A stretch of 37,778 nt of DNA from Candidatus Poribacteria bacterium (GTDB lineage Bacteria; Poribacteria; WGA-4E; GCA-2687025). The notes beneath the pieces are model-generated. The model searched no databases, was not told the origin of the DNA, and saw only the letters and a list, made by a program, of their open reading frames with translations. The DNA is taken from the NCBI GenBank assembly GCA_018644665.1, contig JABGQA010000135.1:1-37778 (forward strand). Reading direction: 5' to 3'. Position 1 is the stretch's first letter. The number at the start of each line of letters is the position of its first letter. The translations under genes and the position numbers were made by a program. Shown here one piece after another: positions 1-7,112 of the stretch.

Positions 1-94
1 TCGGCTTCGTGCGCTGCCGCTTCACGACGCGGATCGTGTACCGCCCGTCGTCCGACGTGTGGATCGTGTCCGTCTCGGTGCGTGCAGTCTGCAT
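1..94 (-). CDS. Start of an unidentified gene cut by the window edge
   Basis: An ATG at 94-92 opens a frame that stays open to the window edge; it begins MQTARTETDTIHTSDDGRY and continues for 31 codons. It starts 5 bp after the stop of the tusA-like gene on the same strand, so it is probably the next gene of the sulfur operon. The visible part is too short to assign a family. From context it could be a further sulfate-assimilation protein (sulfite reductase and ATP sulfurylase are both absent from the visible part of the operon), but nothing in these residues shows this. Confidence 0.5.
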   Translation of the reverse strand, partial: MQTARTETDTIHTSDDGRYTIRVVKRQRTKP

Positions 95-99
95 CGGGC

Positions 100-348
100 C
101 TACGCTTTGCGAACGGTGATCTGCCAGAGGCCGGGCCCGACATCGCTCTTGGACAGCACCTCGTGGCCCTCGCCTTCCATGCTGCGCGAGACGTTTGCCA
201 CGGCGGGCCGATGGTCGAACACGACTTCCAGCACCTGCCCAGAGTCCATGACCTCGAGCGCCAGCTTCGACTTCACGAACGTATAGGGGCAGACCTCCCC
301 GGTGAGATCCAGCTTGTGGTCGGGCGTCACGGTTTCCGTCGCGCTCAT
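100..348 (-). CDS. TusA/SirA-like sulfur-carrier protein
   Basis: An 82-residue TusA-family (YeeD/SirA) protein. Members carry persulfide sulfur on the Cys of a C-P-x-P motif near the N-terminus and hand it between sulfurtransferases. Here the motif is GEVCPYT at about residues 16-22, so the Cys-Pro is kept but the second Pro is Thr. The ATG overlaps the stop of the JAMM peptidase gene upstream (ATGA at 348-345), which implies translational coupling. The start was chosen for this overlap and because family similarity begins there; a longer frame to 399 reads through the neighbour. Its place with TusB/C/D-like genes suggests that it exchanges sulfur with them in the cytoplasm (inference). Confidence 0.88.
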   Translation of the reverse strand: MSATETVTPDHKLDLTGEVCPYTFVKSKLALEVMDSGQVLEVVFDHRPAVANVSRSMEGEGHEVLSKSDVGPGLWQITVRKA

Positions 349-824
349 TGATCGGCCTCCACTTTCCGTTCGATGAACTCCCGTGTGTCGTCGTCCCACA
401 CGAACGCCTTGATATCCCCGGCCTTGCCGCCCATCACGGACAGCACGATGTACGCCGCGTCGGGATAAATCGGCTCGTCCCAGTCCTCAATGACGGCCCG
501 CGCTCTGTCTTCCGCCGAGAAATACGCCGCGTGGTCCGGGTGCGAGTGGTACAGCGCCGCGATCGCGACCCCTGCCTCGGCCTCTTCGCGCGCCACGGCG
601 AGCAGTTCCTGCGGGTCGATGTAGTACGCCGTCCGCGCGTCCCTCGGATGCTTCGCCGGGTCTTCCCGATGCAACTGGTTCTGGATGTTCGTCCACCGGC
701 GCAGACTAAGCGAACCCTCGGCGTCGCGGAGAAGCGCGCCGCAGCATTCGTCGGGGAAGGTCTCCTCCCCGTGCGCCCGCATCGCGGCAATCAGGTCGGA
801 CGCGATACGCAGCGATCCCAACAT
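345..824 (-). CDS. mec: JAMM/MPN metallopeptidase, Mec-like (sulfur-carrier processing)
   Basis: A 159-residue JAMM (M67) zinc metallopeptidase. It has the upstream glutamate region (DECCGALL, near residues 25-32) and the zinc motif HSHPDHAAYFSAED, in which His, His and Asp bind zinc. In Mycobacterium tuberculosis the homologue Mec releases newly formed cysteine from the C-terminus of CysO, and the gene sits with cysO and cysM. All three homologues occur in this operon, so the same role is inferred. A strong AGGAG lies just upstream; ATG at 824 was chosen, but TTG at 827 or 821 are alternatives. The 97 bp before it hold a dispersed repeat that separates it from cysM. Confidence 0.85.
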   Translation of the reverse strand: MLGSLRIASDLIAAMRAHGEETFPDECCGALLRDAEGSLSLRRWTNIQNQLHREDPAKHPRDARTAYYIDPQELLAVAREEAEAGVAIAALYHSHPDHAAYFSAEDRARAVIEDWDEPIYPDAAYIVLSVMGGKAGDIKAFVWDDDTREFIERKVEADQ

Positions 825-845
825 CAACTCCTATGACCACTGAAC

Positions 846-893
846 TCCCTCCCCTCACAGATGTACAGCAGGGGAAGGTTGGGATGGGGTCCA
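846..893 (+). repeat. Dispersed hairpin repeat, copy 1
   Basis: A short imperfect inverted repeat (CCTCCCCT ... AGGGGAAGG) followed by GGGATGGGGTCC lies in the gap between cysM and the JAMM gene. A second copy with the same stem and the same ATGGGGTCC tail lies in opposite orientation at about 12774-12817. Two copies in unrelated gaps suggest a REP-like dispersed family. Confidence 0.55.
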
Positions 894-921
894 AGCGCGC
901 GCCGGCGGATCGGCGCGGGAA

Positions 922-1866
922 TCAGCCGTCGAACAACGCCGTGCTGAGGTAGCGCGCCCCGCCGTCCGGGAAGACGGTCACGATCACGCCCTCGTCTATC
1001 TGGCTCGCCAGCCGCAACGCGGCGAGCATCGCGGCGCCGCTGGACTTCCCGACGAGCAGTCCGTCCTCGGCGGCAAGTCGTCGGGACATGTCGTACGACT
1101 CCTCGGTCGGCACGAAGATCGTCCCGTCCAACCCGGAGGTATCGTAGATGCCCGGCGTGATGGCCGTCTCGATGTGCTTCATGCCCTCGAGCCCGTGGAA
1201 TCCGCTCTCCGGCTCGACGCCGTACACGCGGATGCGCTCGTCGTGGTCCTTCAGCCGCCGCCCCGTGCCGACTAGCGTGCCGCTGGTGCCGACGCTCGCG
1301 AGGAAGTGCGTGACGCGGCATCCGGTCTGCTTGATGATCTCGACGCCCGTCGTATCGTAATGCGCCCGCCAGTTCGAGTCGTTGTCGTATTGGCACGGCG
1401 CGTAGTAGATGTCCGGGTCGTTCTCGTAGATCTCCCGCGCCATGAGCAGCGCGCCGTCGGAGCCCTCCAACGGGTCGGAGAACGTAACCTTCGCGCCGTA
1501 CGCCCGCACGGTGCGCACGCGTTCCTGGCTGACGTTCGAGGGCATGACCAGTTCGCACCGGTAGCCCTTGACCGCGCAGATCATCGCGTAGGCGATGCCC
1601 GTGTTGCCCGACGTCGAGTCGAGCAGTATGAGGTCCTTCGAGAGTTCGCCAGAACGCTCCGCGTCTTCGATGATGCGCAACGCGGCGCGATCCTTGACGG
1701 ACCCGCCCGGGTTGAACCACTCCGCCTTGGCGTAGATCTCGACGCCGGGCTTGTCCAACTCGCGCACGACGGCGTCCAGACGCAGGAGCGGCGTGTTCCC
1801 GATTTCGGAGAGCACTCCGGCCTCACGAAAATGCGTCTCGCAACCGACCGCAGTAAGAGTGGCCAT
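922..1866 (-). CDS. cysM: Cysteine synthase, CysM type (likely CysO-thiocarboxylate dependent)
   Basis: A 314-residue PLP-dependent cysteine synthase. Lysine 58 in NPGGSVKDR is the PLP Schiff-base residue; STSGNTG and GTSGTLVGTG bind substrate and PLP phosphate. The C-terminal half resembles M. tuberculosis CysM, which uses O-phosphoserine and CysO-thiocarboxylate rather than O-acetylserine and sulfide (THF-x-A-x-x-GT-x-GTL-x-GTGR, the YD after the 220s, and YLST near the C-terminus). With cysO and mec in the same operon, that substrate use is inferred. ATG at 1866 is chosen because AGGGAAGGG lies just upstream; a GTG at 1902 would overlap the upstream gene. It starts 13 bp after the TusB-like gene. 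Confidence 0.9.
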   Translation of the reverse strand: MATLTAVGCETHFREAGVLSEIGNTPLLRLDAVVRELDKPGVEIYAKAEWFNPGGSVKDRAALRIIEDAERSGELSKDLILLDSTSGNTGIAYAMICAVKGYRCELVMPSNVSQERVRTVRAYGAKVTFSDPLEGSDGALLMAREIYENDPDIYYAPCQYDNDSNWRAHYDTTGVEIIKQTGCRVTHFLASVGTSGTLVGTGRRLKDHDERIRVYGVEPESGFHGLEGMKHIETAITPGIYDTSGLDGTIFVPTEESYDMSRRLAAEDGLLVGKSSGAAMLAALRLASQIDEGVIVTVFPDGGARYLSTALFDG

Positions 1867-1879
1867 CAGCCCTTCCCTG

Positions 1880-2134
1880 TCACCATGAAATGACACGGTC
1901 ACTGTCGAAGATCAGGTCTACCAACTGCTCGTGAGTCACCGAATCCACCGCTGCTTCGACGCCTCGCGCCACGCAGTCCTCCTCGACGACGTATCGGGTC
2001 GCTGTCGGAGCCGTCGGGCGGTAAACGCCGTCCTGGACGAACGCGACGCGCAGATCGTGGGACGATTCCTGCGCTGCGATCATCTGCATCGCGTATGCGT
2101 CGTCGGGGCTACGCACGATGTGCAGAATCTTCAC
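1880..2134 (-). CDS. TusB/DsrH-like sulfur-relay protein
   Basis: An 84-residue protein with the TusB/DsrH pattern: MKILHIVRSPDD at the start, a central FVQDGVY, then VEEDCVARGV and an ending in SDRVISW, the aromatic end typical of the family. TusB is the small subunit of the TusBCD (DsrEFH) complex, which passes persulfide sulfur from TusA onward. A Cys in EEDCVARG is present. It starts with GTG, follows the TusC-like gene by about 36 bp and precedes cysM by 13 bp. The three neighbours read in the order D, C, B, as in known operons. Confidence 0.78.
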   Translation of the reverse strand: MKILHIVRSPDDAYAMQMIAAQESSHDLRVAFVQDGVYRPTAPTATRYVVEEDCVARGVEAAVDSVTHEQLVDLIFDSDRVISW

Positions 2135-2170
2135 GCGCTCTTACCCTCGCTCACGTGTTCCCCACAGGGG

Positions 2171-2518
2171 CTACCACGTGAGAACGACATCACTCTCCGC
2201 CAGCATCCCCGCCAGGTCCGCCCGCGCGATGCGCTCGACTCCCGCCGGCAGTTCGGCCACGTCGCGCGCGTCGAGCGATTCCGACTCGGCGTACATCGCC
2301 TTGCCGAGCATCCTCAGCGTCTCGATCGGCCGTTGCACGTCGCCGCCCGCGATCATCGCCGGTCGCGCGTCGGCGTTGAGCGTGTAGACGGCGTCTTCTG
2401 CCAGAACGAGCCGGACGTCGTGGTCACCGAGCGTCTGACCGACGCTCATGCGCATGGCTTCCGCCGCGCGCCGCGACTCGAACGCCGACCCTCTCACCAG
2501 CACCGTGACGACGGACAT
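2171..2518 (-). CDS. TusC/DsrF-like sulfur-relay protein
   Basis: A 115-residue DsrE/F-fold protein. The N-terminus VTVLVRGSAFESRRAAEAMRM followed by a VRLVLAEDAVYTL strand matches the DsrF/TusC pattern of a beta strand, a helix of stacked small residues and a second strand ending in a short acidic turn. In DsrEFH it is a structural subunit. No Cys is evident, as is common for TusC. ATG 2518 is preferred over GTG 2527 because AGGG lies 8 bp upstream. It lies 21 bp after the TusD-like gene. Confidence 0.75.
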   Translation of the reverse strand: MSVVTVLVRGSAFESRRAAEAMRMSVGQTLGDHDVRLVLAEDAVYTLNADARPAMIAGGDVQRPIETLRMLGKAMYAESESLDARDVAELPAGVERIARADLAGMLAESDVVLTW

Positions 2519-2539
2519 GCCTAGCACCCTCAGTCGGGA

Positions 2540-2857
2540 TCAGGTGAACGAGATGACTCGGTCACACTCAGCGGTTATCTGTGCGAAGTCGTACTGGCTT
2601 CCCCACGTCAGGTTGGGGATATCCTCGACCTCTTCGACGCCGCGCTCCGACGCGTTCTGGCTACACGCGGCGATCTCGGCGCCTTCGAGCGCCAGCTTAC
2701 GGAACTCGTCCGTGTCGAGGTTGTACGCCCCATCACACATGACGAATATGCGAACGCCCCGCCCTTGCGCGCGCGCCGCCCGTGTCAACTGAATGACCGT
2801 GTGGACATCCGCGCTCTCCGGGCTCGTCGTGAGCAAGATGCCGAGGATTTCCGCCAT
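2540..2857 (-). CDS. TusD/DsrE-like sulfurtransferase subunit
   Basis: A 105-residue DsrE-family protein. The segment GAEIAACSQNASERG (around residues 60-74) carries the conserved Cys that in TusD/DsrE accepts persulfide sulfur, and FVMCDGAYNL is the family's second strand and turn. It begins 15 bp after the ThiF-like gene and is followed by the TusC- and TusB-like genes, so a TusD-C-B heterohexamer is expected. In E. coli the complex serves tRNA thiolation. In this operon a role in feeding sulfur to CysO or taking it from TusA is inferred only from position. Confidence 0.8.
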   Translation of the reverse strand: MAEILGILLTTSPESADVHTVIQLTRAARAQGRGVRIFVMCDGAYNLDTDEFRKLALEGAEIAACSQNASERGVEEVEDIPNLTWGSQYDFAQITAECDRVISFT

Positions 2858-2872
2858 CGTCCTATTCCCGGT

Positions 2873-3679
2873 CTACCACTGCACTGCGCAGAACGCCTCG
2901 TAGTCGATCAACTCCGTGACCGACGGGTTCTCGCCGCACACGGGGCACGTCGCGTCCTTGTGCAGCGTCAGCTTGCGGAAGTCCTGGTTCAGCGCGTTGT
3001 ACAGGAGCAGCTTGCCGATCAGCGGCTCGCCGATCCCGAGCAGCACCTTGATCGCCTCGACCGCCTGCAGCGACCCGATGATCCCCGGCAGGACGCCGAT
3101 CACGCCCGCTTCCTGGCAACTCGGCACCATGTCCGGCGGCGGTGGCTCGGGGTAGAGGCATCGATAGCACGGGCCGGTCCGCGGATCGAAGACGGTGACC
3201 TGCCCCTCGAACTGGAAGATGCTCCCGTGCACCACCGGCTTCCCGGCGAACACGCTCGCGTCGTTCAGCAGATACCGCGTCGGGAGGTTGTCGCAGCCGT
3301 CGACGATGACGTCGTAGCCGTCGATGATCTCCATGACATTTTCGGACGTCAGCCGGGTCTGGTACGTCACGACATCGACGTCGGGGTTGACGCCCTTCAG
3401 CGTCTCCGTCGCCGAGTCCACCTTCGGCCGGCCGACATCCGCGGTGGAGTGGAGAATCTGCCGCTGCAGGTTGCTCAGGTCCACCTCGTCGTCGTCGATG
3501 AGGCCGATCGTGCCGACCCCGGCCGCGGCCAGGTAGAACGCCGCGGGTGAACCGAGCCCACCCGCTCCCAGCAGCAGAACCTTCGACTGGAGAAGCTTCG
3601 TCTGCCCCGTCCCACCGACCTCGGAGAGGATGATGTGACGGCTGTACCGCTTGATCTGTTCGTCGCTGAAGTCGAACAT
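2873..3679 (-). CDS. moeB: ThiF/MoeB-like adenylyltransferase for the sulfur carrier
   Basis: A 268-residue E1-like enzyme that adenylates the C-terminal glycine of a ubiquitin-like carrier before thiocarboxylation. Visible motifs are the nucleotide loop GAGGLGSP (38-45), the SNLQRQ arginine (70-74), K86, the DGCDN metal site (128-131), Cys171/Cys174 and Cys245/Cys248 as a zinc clamp, and Cys188 in PSCQEAGVIG as the likely catalytic cysteine. There is no rhodanese domain, unlike MoeZ, so the sulfur must come from a separate donor; the Tus-like genes alongside are the obvious candidates. It lies between cysO and tusD-like, its natural partners. MoeB, ThiF and HesA subtypes are not separable by eye. 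Confidence 0.92.
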   Translation of the reverse strand: MFDFSDEQIKRYSRHIILSEVGGTGQTKLLQSKVLLLGAGGLGSPAAFYLAAAGVGTIGLIDDDEVDLSNLQRQILHSTADVGRPKVDSATETLKGVNPDVDVVTYQTRLTSENVMEIIDGYDVIVDGCDNLPTRYLLNDASVFAGKPVVHGSIFQFEGQVTVFDPRTGPCYRCLYPEPPPPDMVPSCQEAGVIGVLPGIIGSLQAVEAIKVLLGIGEPLIGKLLLYNALNQDFRKLTLHKDATCPVCGENPSVTELIDYEAFCAVQW

Positions 3680-3724
3680 CCGCTTGTATGTCCTAAGACC
3701 CTACGAACCCAGGTCCGCGACGCG

Positions 3725-3997
3725 CTAGCCCCCGGCGATCGCCGGGATGATGGACATGATGTCGTCCGGTCCAGTCTTCGTCTCGGTCCCGTCGAGGAAG
3801 CGCACGTCCTCGTCGTTCACGTAGATGTTGACGAACCGTCGCACCTCGCCCTGGTCGTCGCAGATACGTTCTTTCAGGCCCGGGTAGTCCGCCTCGAGGC
3901 CGTCGATGATCGCGGCGACCGTATCGCCGTCGACCGAGACTTCGGCCTCCCCTTTCGTCAGGCGGCGCAGTGGCGTTGGAATGCGTACTTGTGCCAT
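3725..3997 (-). CDS. cysO: CysO-like ubiquitin-fold sulfur carrier ending in Gly-Gly
   Basis: A 90-residue MoaD/ThiS-fold protein ending PAIAGG. It aligns over its whole length with M. tuberculosis CysO: V-x-IPT-x-LR at the start, GDT-x-x-A-x-I-x-x-LEA-Y near the middle, and the long shared RFVNIYVNDEDVRF. CysO carries sulfur as a C-terminal thiocarboxylate and donates it to CysM to make cysteine, which Mec then removes. CysM-like and Mec-like genes are both in this operon, as is the activating enzyme immediately downstream. ATG at 3997 was chosen because family similarity starts there; AGGA lies 9 bp upstream. Confidence 0.92.
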   Translation of the reverse strand: MAQVRIPTPLRRLTKGEAEVSVDGDTVAAIIDGLEADYPGLKERICDDQGEVRRFVNIYVNDEDVRFLDGTETKTGPDDIMSIIPAIAGG

Positions 3998-4028
3998 GAG
4001 GTATTCCTGCTTTCGGACTGGGAAATCA

Positions 4029-4571
4029 CTAGGCCGCGGACGGCTCAATGTAGCCCAACTCCTCCAGCGCAGCAATGATCTTGCTCGCCGATTCGTCCAC
4101 CGTTTCCTTGTCCGTCTCGACGACGACCTCGGCGTTCAGCGGCTCTTCGTACGGGTCGTCAATGCCGGTGAACTGCTTGATCTCGCCAGCGCGCGCCTTG
4201 GCGTAGAGGCCCTTCACGTCGCGGTCCTCACACACCTCGAGCGGGCACTTTACGTACACCTCTACGAAGTTCTTGATTTCCGTGCGCGCGTGCGCGCGGA
4301 TCTCACGATAGGGGGAGATGGCTGCGGCGATAACGCCCGCGCCGTTGCGCGTGAGCAGCTTACACACGAACGCGATGCGCTTGATGTTCGTGTCCCGATC
4401 TTCCTTGCTGAAGCCGAGGCCCTTGCTCAGGTTCGTGCGGACGACATCGCCGTCGAGCACTTCCACGTGGATCTTGCGTTCGGTGAAGATCTCGACAAGG
4501 CGATCGGAGATCGTCGTCTTACCGGCTCCTGAGAGCCCGGTGAACCAGATCGTGAAGCCCTTTTTAATCAT
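4029..4571 (-). CDS. cysC: Adenylylsulfate kinase (APS kinase)
   Basis: A 180-residue APS kinase that phosphorylates APS to PAPS. The P-loop GLSGAGKT is at 12-19, followed by LDGDVVRTNLSKGLGFSKEDR, the APS-binding and lid region, and the family segment DRDVKGLYAKARAGEIKQFTGIDDPYEEP. Length and order are those of the stand-alone bacterial enzyme. It starts 5 bp after cysH. The reductase next door has the four-cysteine cluster motif of APS reductases, so PAPS may not be needed for sulfite production and could serve sulfonation, unless the CysH here accepts PAPS. Confidence 0.95.
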   Translation of the reverse strand: MIKKGFTIWFTGLSGAGKTTISDRLVEIFTERKIHVEVLDGDVVRTNLSKGLGFSKEDRDTNIKRIAFVCKLLTRNGAGVIAAAISPYREIRAHARTEIKNFVEVYVKCPLEVCEDRDVKGLYAKARAGEIKQFTGIDDPYEEPLNAEVVVETDKETVDESASKIIAALEELGYIEPSAA

Positions 4572-4576
4572 ACTTG

Positions 4577-5329
4577 CTAGCGTCCTTTTTCGGTCGGTTG
4601 TGGTGTCGCGAAGTGGGTTAGATGTATCCCGCACTCCGCCTTGTTTAGGCCGCTCCATCGCCCCGATCGCTCGTCGCCACCCTCGGCGACGGAGCGCGTG
4701 CAGGGCCAGCAGCCGATACTCGGATAGCCGTTGTCGTGCAGCGTGTTGTAGGGGATGTCGTTCTCCCGGATGCACGCCCATACGTCGTCGGAATCCCACT
4801 CCGCGAGTGGGTTCACCTTAATCATGTCGTGGCGCACGTCCCACTCCACGACCTGCGCGGCGCGGCGGGTGGACGCCTGGCTCTTGCGGATGCCCGTCAC
4901 CCAGGCGTCGTACTCAGACAACACCTTCTCGAGCGGAAGCACCTTGCGCATGTAGCAGCAGTAGTCCGAGTCGCTCTTGTACAGTTCGTCCCCGTACTTC
5001 TCCGCCTGTTGCGTGACGGTGAGTTCGGGATGGATGTTCTGTATCTGAATGCCGTAGCGCTCGGTCAGTCGCGCCCCGACCTCTTCGGTCTCGGGGAATT
5101 CGAACCCCGTGTCGATGTGGAGCACGGGCACATCGGCCTTGCCCAACTCCGCGAGGTGGTGGATGACGGTGACTGTGCTCGGCCCAAAGTTCGAGACTAC
5201 CGCCAGTCGCGGGGCGTAGCGCTCCAGCGCCCATTCGATGATGCGCGTCGGAGTTTCGGTTCGCAGCTCCGACGCGAATTCCTCTACCCGGTGATAATCA
5301 CGCGGGATGTCTTGCTCACCGACTGCCAT
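4577..5329 (-). CDS. cysH: Adenylylsulfate reductase, Fe-S (CysH type)
   Basis: A 250-residue assimilatory sulfonucleotide reductase that makes sulfite. The nucleotide-binding segment VVSNFGPSTVT (44-54) is followed by HIDTGFEFPET. Two Cys pairs, Cys124-Cys125 and Cys207-x-x-Cys210, are the ligands of the 4Fe-4S cluster that marks APS reductases (and some dual APS/PAPS enzymes), and ECGIH (Cys233) is the catalytic cysteine. ATG at 5329 is chosen because the family N-terminus starts there; the open frame further upstream only overlaps cysK. About 100 bp separate it from cysK. The coenzyme is expected to be thioredoxin. Confidence 0.95.
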   Translation of the reverse strand: MAVGEQDIPRDYHRVEEFASELRTETPTRIIEWALERYAPRLAVVSNFGPSTVTVIHHLAELGKADVPVLHIDTGFEFPETEEVGARLTERYGIQIQNIHPELTVTQQAEKYGDELYKSDSDYCCYMRKVLPLEKVLSEYDAWVTGIRKSQASTRRAAQVVEWDVRHDMIKVNPLAEWDSDDVWACIRENDIPYNTLHDNGYPSIGCWPCTRSVAEGGDERSGRWSGLNKAECGIHLTHFATPQPTEKGR

Positions 5330-5430
5330 GCACGTCCTCTTTCTACGGCGCGTATCCACGCCCCTAGCTTCCGTTCGTTCATCCCACTCGACACGCGCAG
5401 CGTTGACCTCTTTCTCTGCCGTGGGATGGC

Positions 5431-6357
5431 CTACCCGAAATGCCCGGCCAGACTGAAGTAGCGATCTCCCGTATCCGCGAGTATCGTCACGACACGCTGT
5501 CCCGGCTCCATCCGACTCGCGACGCGCGACGCCGCCACCGCGTTTGCCCCCGAACTCATGCCGACCAAGAGACCTTCTTCTTCGCCGAGGAATCGCATCA
5601 TCGCGTATGCGTCCTCCTCGCTGACGGTGATGACCTCGTCGACGAGGGACATGTCCAGCACGTCCGGCACGAATCCCGCGCCGAGTCCGTCGATGCGCGT
5701 AGGCCCGGGCTTTCCGCCGCTGAGCACCGGCGACGCCGCCGGCTCGACGGCCACGATGCGGGCGTCCGGCAGTCGCGTCTTCATCGCCTGCGCGACCCCC
5801 GTGAGCGTGCCGCCGGTCCCCACTCCCGCCACGAACGCGTCGATGTTCTCCTGCGTCTGCGCCAGGATTTCCGGCCCCGTCGTCTGACGGTGAACGGCGG
5901 GATTCGCGGGGTTCACAAACTGGTTCGGCATGAACGAGTTCTCCGTGCGCCGCGCGATCGCCTCGGCCTCCCAGATGGCCCCGGCCATTCCCTCCGCCTC
6001 GGGTGTCAGGACCAGTTCCGCCCCGAACGCCTTCAGCAGGTCGCACTTCTCGGAAGTGACGTTCTCGGGCATCGTCAGTATCGCGCTGTATCCACGCGCC
6101 TTCGCGACGATCGCCAACGCCGTGCCGGTGTTCCCCGCGGTGGGCTCGACGATGGTCGCCCCTTCGCTGATGACCCCGCGCTTCTCCGCGTCGAGGACCA
6201 TCGCCAACCCGATGCGATCCTTGACGCTGCCGCCCGGGTTGCTCGACTCGAGCTTCCCGTATATCTCCGCCGAATCGGCCCCGGGTATTCTGTTCAGTCG
6301 GACCAGCGGCGTCGCGCCGATCAGTTCGAGTACGCTACCGCAGGCCTTACGTTCCAC
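5431..6357 (-). CDS. cysK: Cysteine synthase A (O-acetylserine sulfhydrylase)
   Basis: A 308-residue PLP-dependent O-acetylserine (thiol)-lyase. K46 in SSNPGGSVKDR binds PLP; PTAGNTGTALA is the substrate loop, and GTGGTLTGVAQ binds the cofactor phosphate. The length is normal. It is the sulfide-using enzyme, in contrast to the CysM-like protein further down the operon, so two chemically different last steps of cysteine synthesis are encoded together. The start is a GTG at 6357, 16 bp after the Rrf2 gene; no strong Shine-Dalgarno is visible, and no in-frame ATG is close. Confidence 0.95.
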   Translation of the reverse strand: MERKACGSVLELIGATPLVRLNRIPGADSAEIYGKLESSNPGGSVKDRIGLAMVLDAEKRGVISEGATIVEPTAGNTGTALAIVAKARGYSAILTMPENVTSEKCDLLKAFGAELVLTPEAEGMAGAIWEAEAIARRTENSFMPNQFVNPANPAVHRQTTGPEILAQTQENIDAFVAGVGTGGTLTGVAQAMKTRLPDARIVAVEPAASPVLSGGKPGPTRIDGLGAGFVPDVLDMSLVDEVITVSEEDAYAMMRFLGEEEGLLVGMSSGANAVAASRVASRMEPGQRVVTILADTGDRYFSLAGHFG

Positions 6358-6373
6358 CAGTCTATCCGGGCCG

Positions 6374-6820
6374 TTATATCGAGAACGTGTACGTATGTTC
6401 TACCGCCGCCGGGAACTCCGCTCCTCGGCTCCGCAGGTCATCCAGCGTCACGCCGTCCAGGTACGTCCGGATCGCGCCTTCCAGCTCGAGCCAGATACCT
6501 TCGAGCATGGCGTCCGCGGACCGCGTGTCGTCCTTGCCGCGACCACAGGCGCACAGGTCCAGCGGCCCTTCGACCGCCGCGTAGATATCCCCGAGCCGTA
6601 TGTCCGACGCCTCGTGAGCAAGCCTGTACCCGCCATCGGGACCACGTCGACTGGTAGTCAGCCCGTGGCGCTTCGTCTTGAGGAGTAGCTGCTCCAAGAA
6701 GGTCCGCGGTATGCTCCGACGCTCCGCGAGCCACGCGACCGACACGTACTCTTCCTGCCGAGACGACAGTTCGAGCAACGCTTCCACCGCGTATTTGACC
6801 TTCGAAGAAACCTTCAACAC
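6374..6820 (-). CDS. Rrf2-family transcriptional regulator, probable cysteine-operon repressor
   Basis: A 148-residue Rrf2-family regulator with an N-terminal winged helix: SSKVKYAVEALLEL, then the recognition helix around SIPRTFLEQLLLKTKRHGL and the wing SRRGPDGGYRLA. A Cys-Ala-Cys in LDLCACGRG lies where IscR has its cluster cysteines, but the third cysteine is not apparent. It heads the sulfur operon, as CymR does for cysteine genes in Bacillus, so it probably represses it in response to cysteine supply or Fe-S status (inference). GTG at 6820 is preferred over a frame opening at 6862 because CAGGCGG precedes it and family similarity starts there. Two matching dyads lie in front of the promoter. 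Confidence 0.88.
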   Translation of the reverse strand: MLKVSSKVKYAVEALLELSSRQEEYVSVAWLAERRSIPRTFLEQLLLKTKRHGLTTSRRGPDGGYRLAHEASDIRLGDIYAAVEGPLDLCACGRGKDDTRSADAMLEGIWLELEGAIRTYLDGVTLDDLRSRGAEFPAAVEHTYTFSI

Positions 6821-7058
6821 ACCACCGCCTGACCTACGCCCGGACACACGAAAACGCCCCACGAGACATCCTGGCCCACATGGGCCCGAGGGTCTCCGGG
6901 ACGCTTAGCTACAACAGATAGAGCGCGAGTCGCGCAGCCCGGCCGGCTGCGTTCGATTCAGACTCGCTATGTCCTCGTCGCTTCGTGCGCCGTGCATTTC
7001 TGGAATCCATCCTTGCGGGAATCACTCGTAGATGCAGCCGGTCACTGCCTTCGGAGAT
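6821..7058 (-). other. Long untranslated leader with two hairpins, no riboswitch recognised
   Basis: If the promoter at 7059-7087 is right, transcription begins near 7052 and the leader before the GTG at 6820 is about 230 nt. It contains a perfect 7-bp stem with a 5-nt loop at 6933-6951 (CGCAGCC/GGCTGCG) and a 6-bp stem at 6873-6886 (GGCCCA/TGGGCC). Neither is followed by a U-run in the transcript direction. I see no SAM or T-box consensus. Confidence 0.35.
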
Positions 7059-7087
7059 ACAGTAGCTTACCCGACCGTTCTTGTCAA
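7059..7087 (-). promoter_or_regulatory. Promoter of the sulfur operon
   Basis: On the minus strand a perfect TTGACA (7087-7082) is followed after 17 bp by TACTGT (7064-7059). It is the only good sigma-70-type pair before the Rrf2 gene. The first operator dyad (7070-7088) covers the -35 and spacer, which fits repression by blocking RNA polymerase. Confidence 0.6.
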
Positions 7088-7088
7088 G
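7070..7088. promoter_or_regulatory. Candidate Rrf2 operator, proximal copy
   Basis: CCCGAC-N7-GTCAAG, an imperfect dyad overlapping the -35 of the sulfur-operon promoter. The distal copy at 7113-7131 shares ACCCGACCG and TGTC at the same spacing. Confidence 0.55.
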
Positions 7089-7112
7089 AAAAACGGCTTA
7101 GACGGCCCCAAA

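Noticed and set aside
4571..4799. N-terminal extension of the APS kinase
   Set aside because: The open frame above 4571 covers the end of cysH in another frame, and the family N-terminus begins at the ATG at 4571.
6821..7052. SAM or T-box riboswitch in the leader of the sulfur operon
   Set aside because: The hairpins are present, but none of the conserved loop sequences of those classes could be found.
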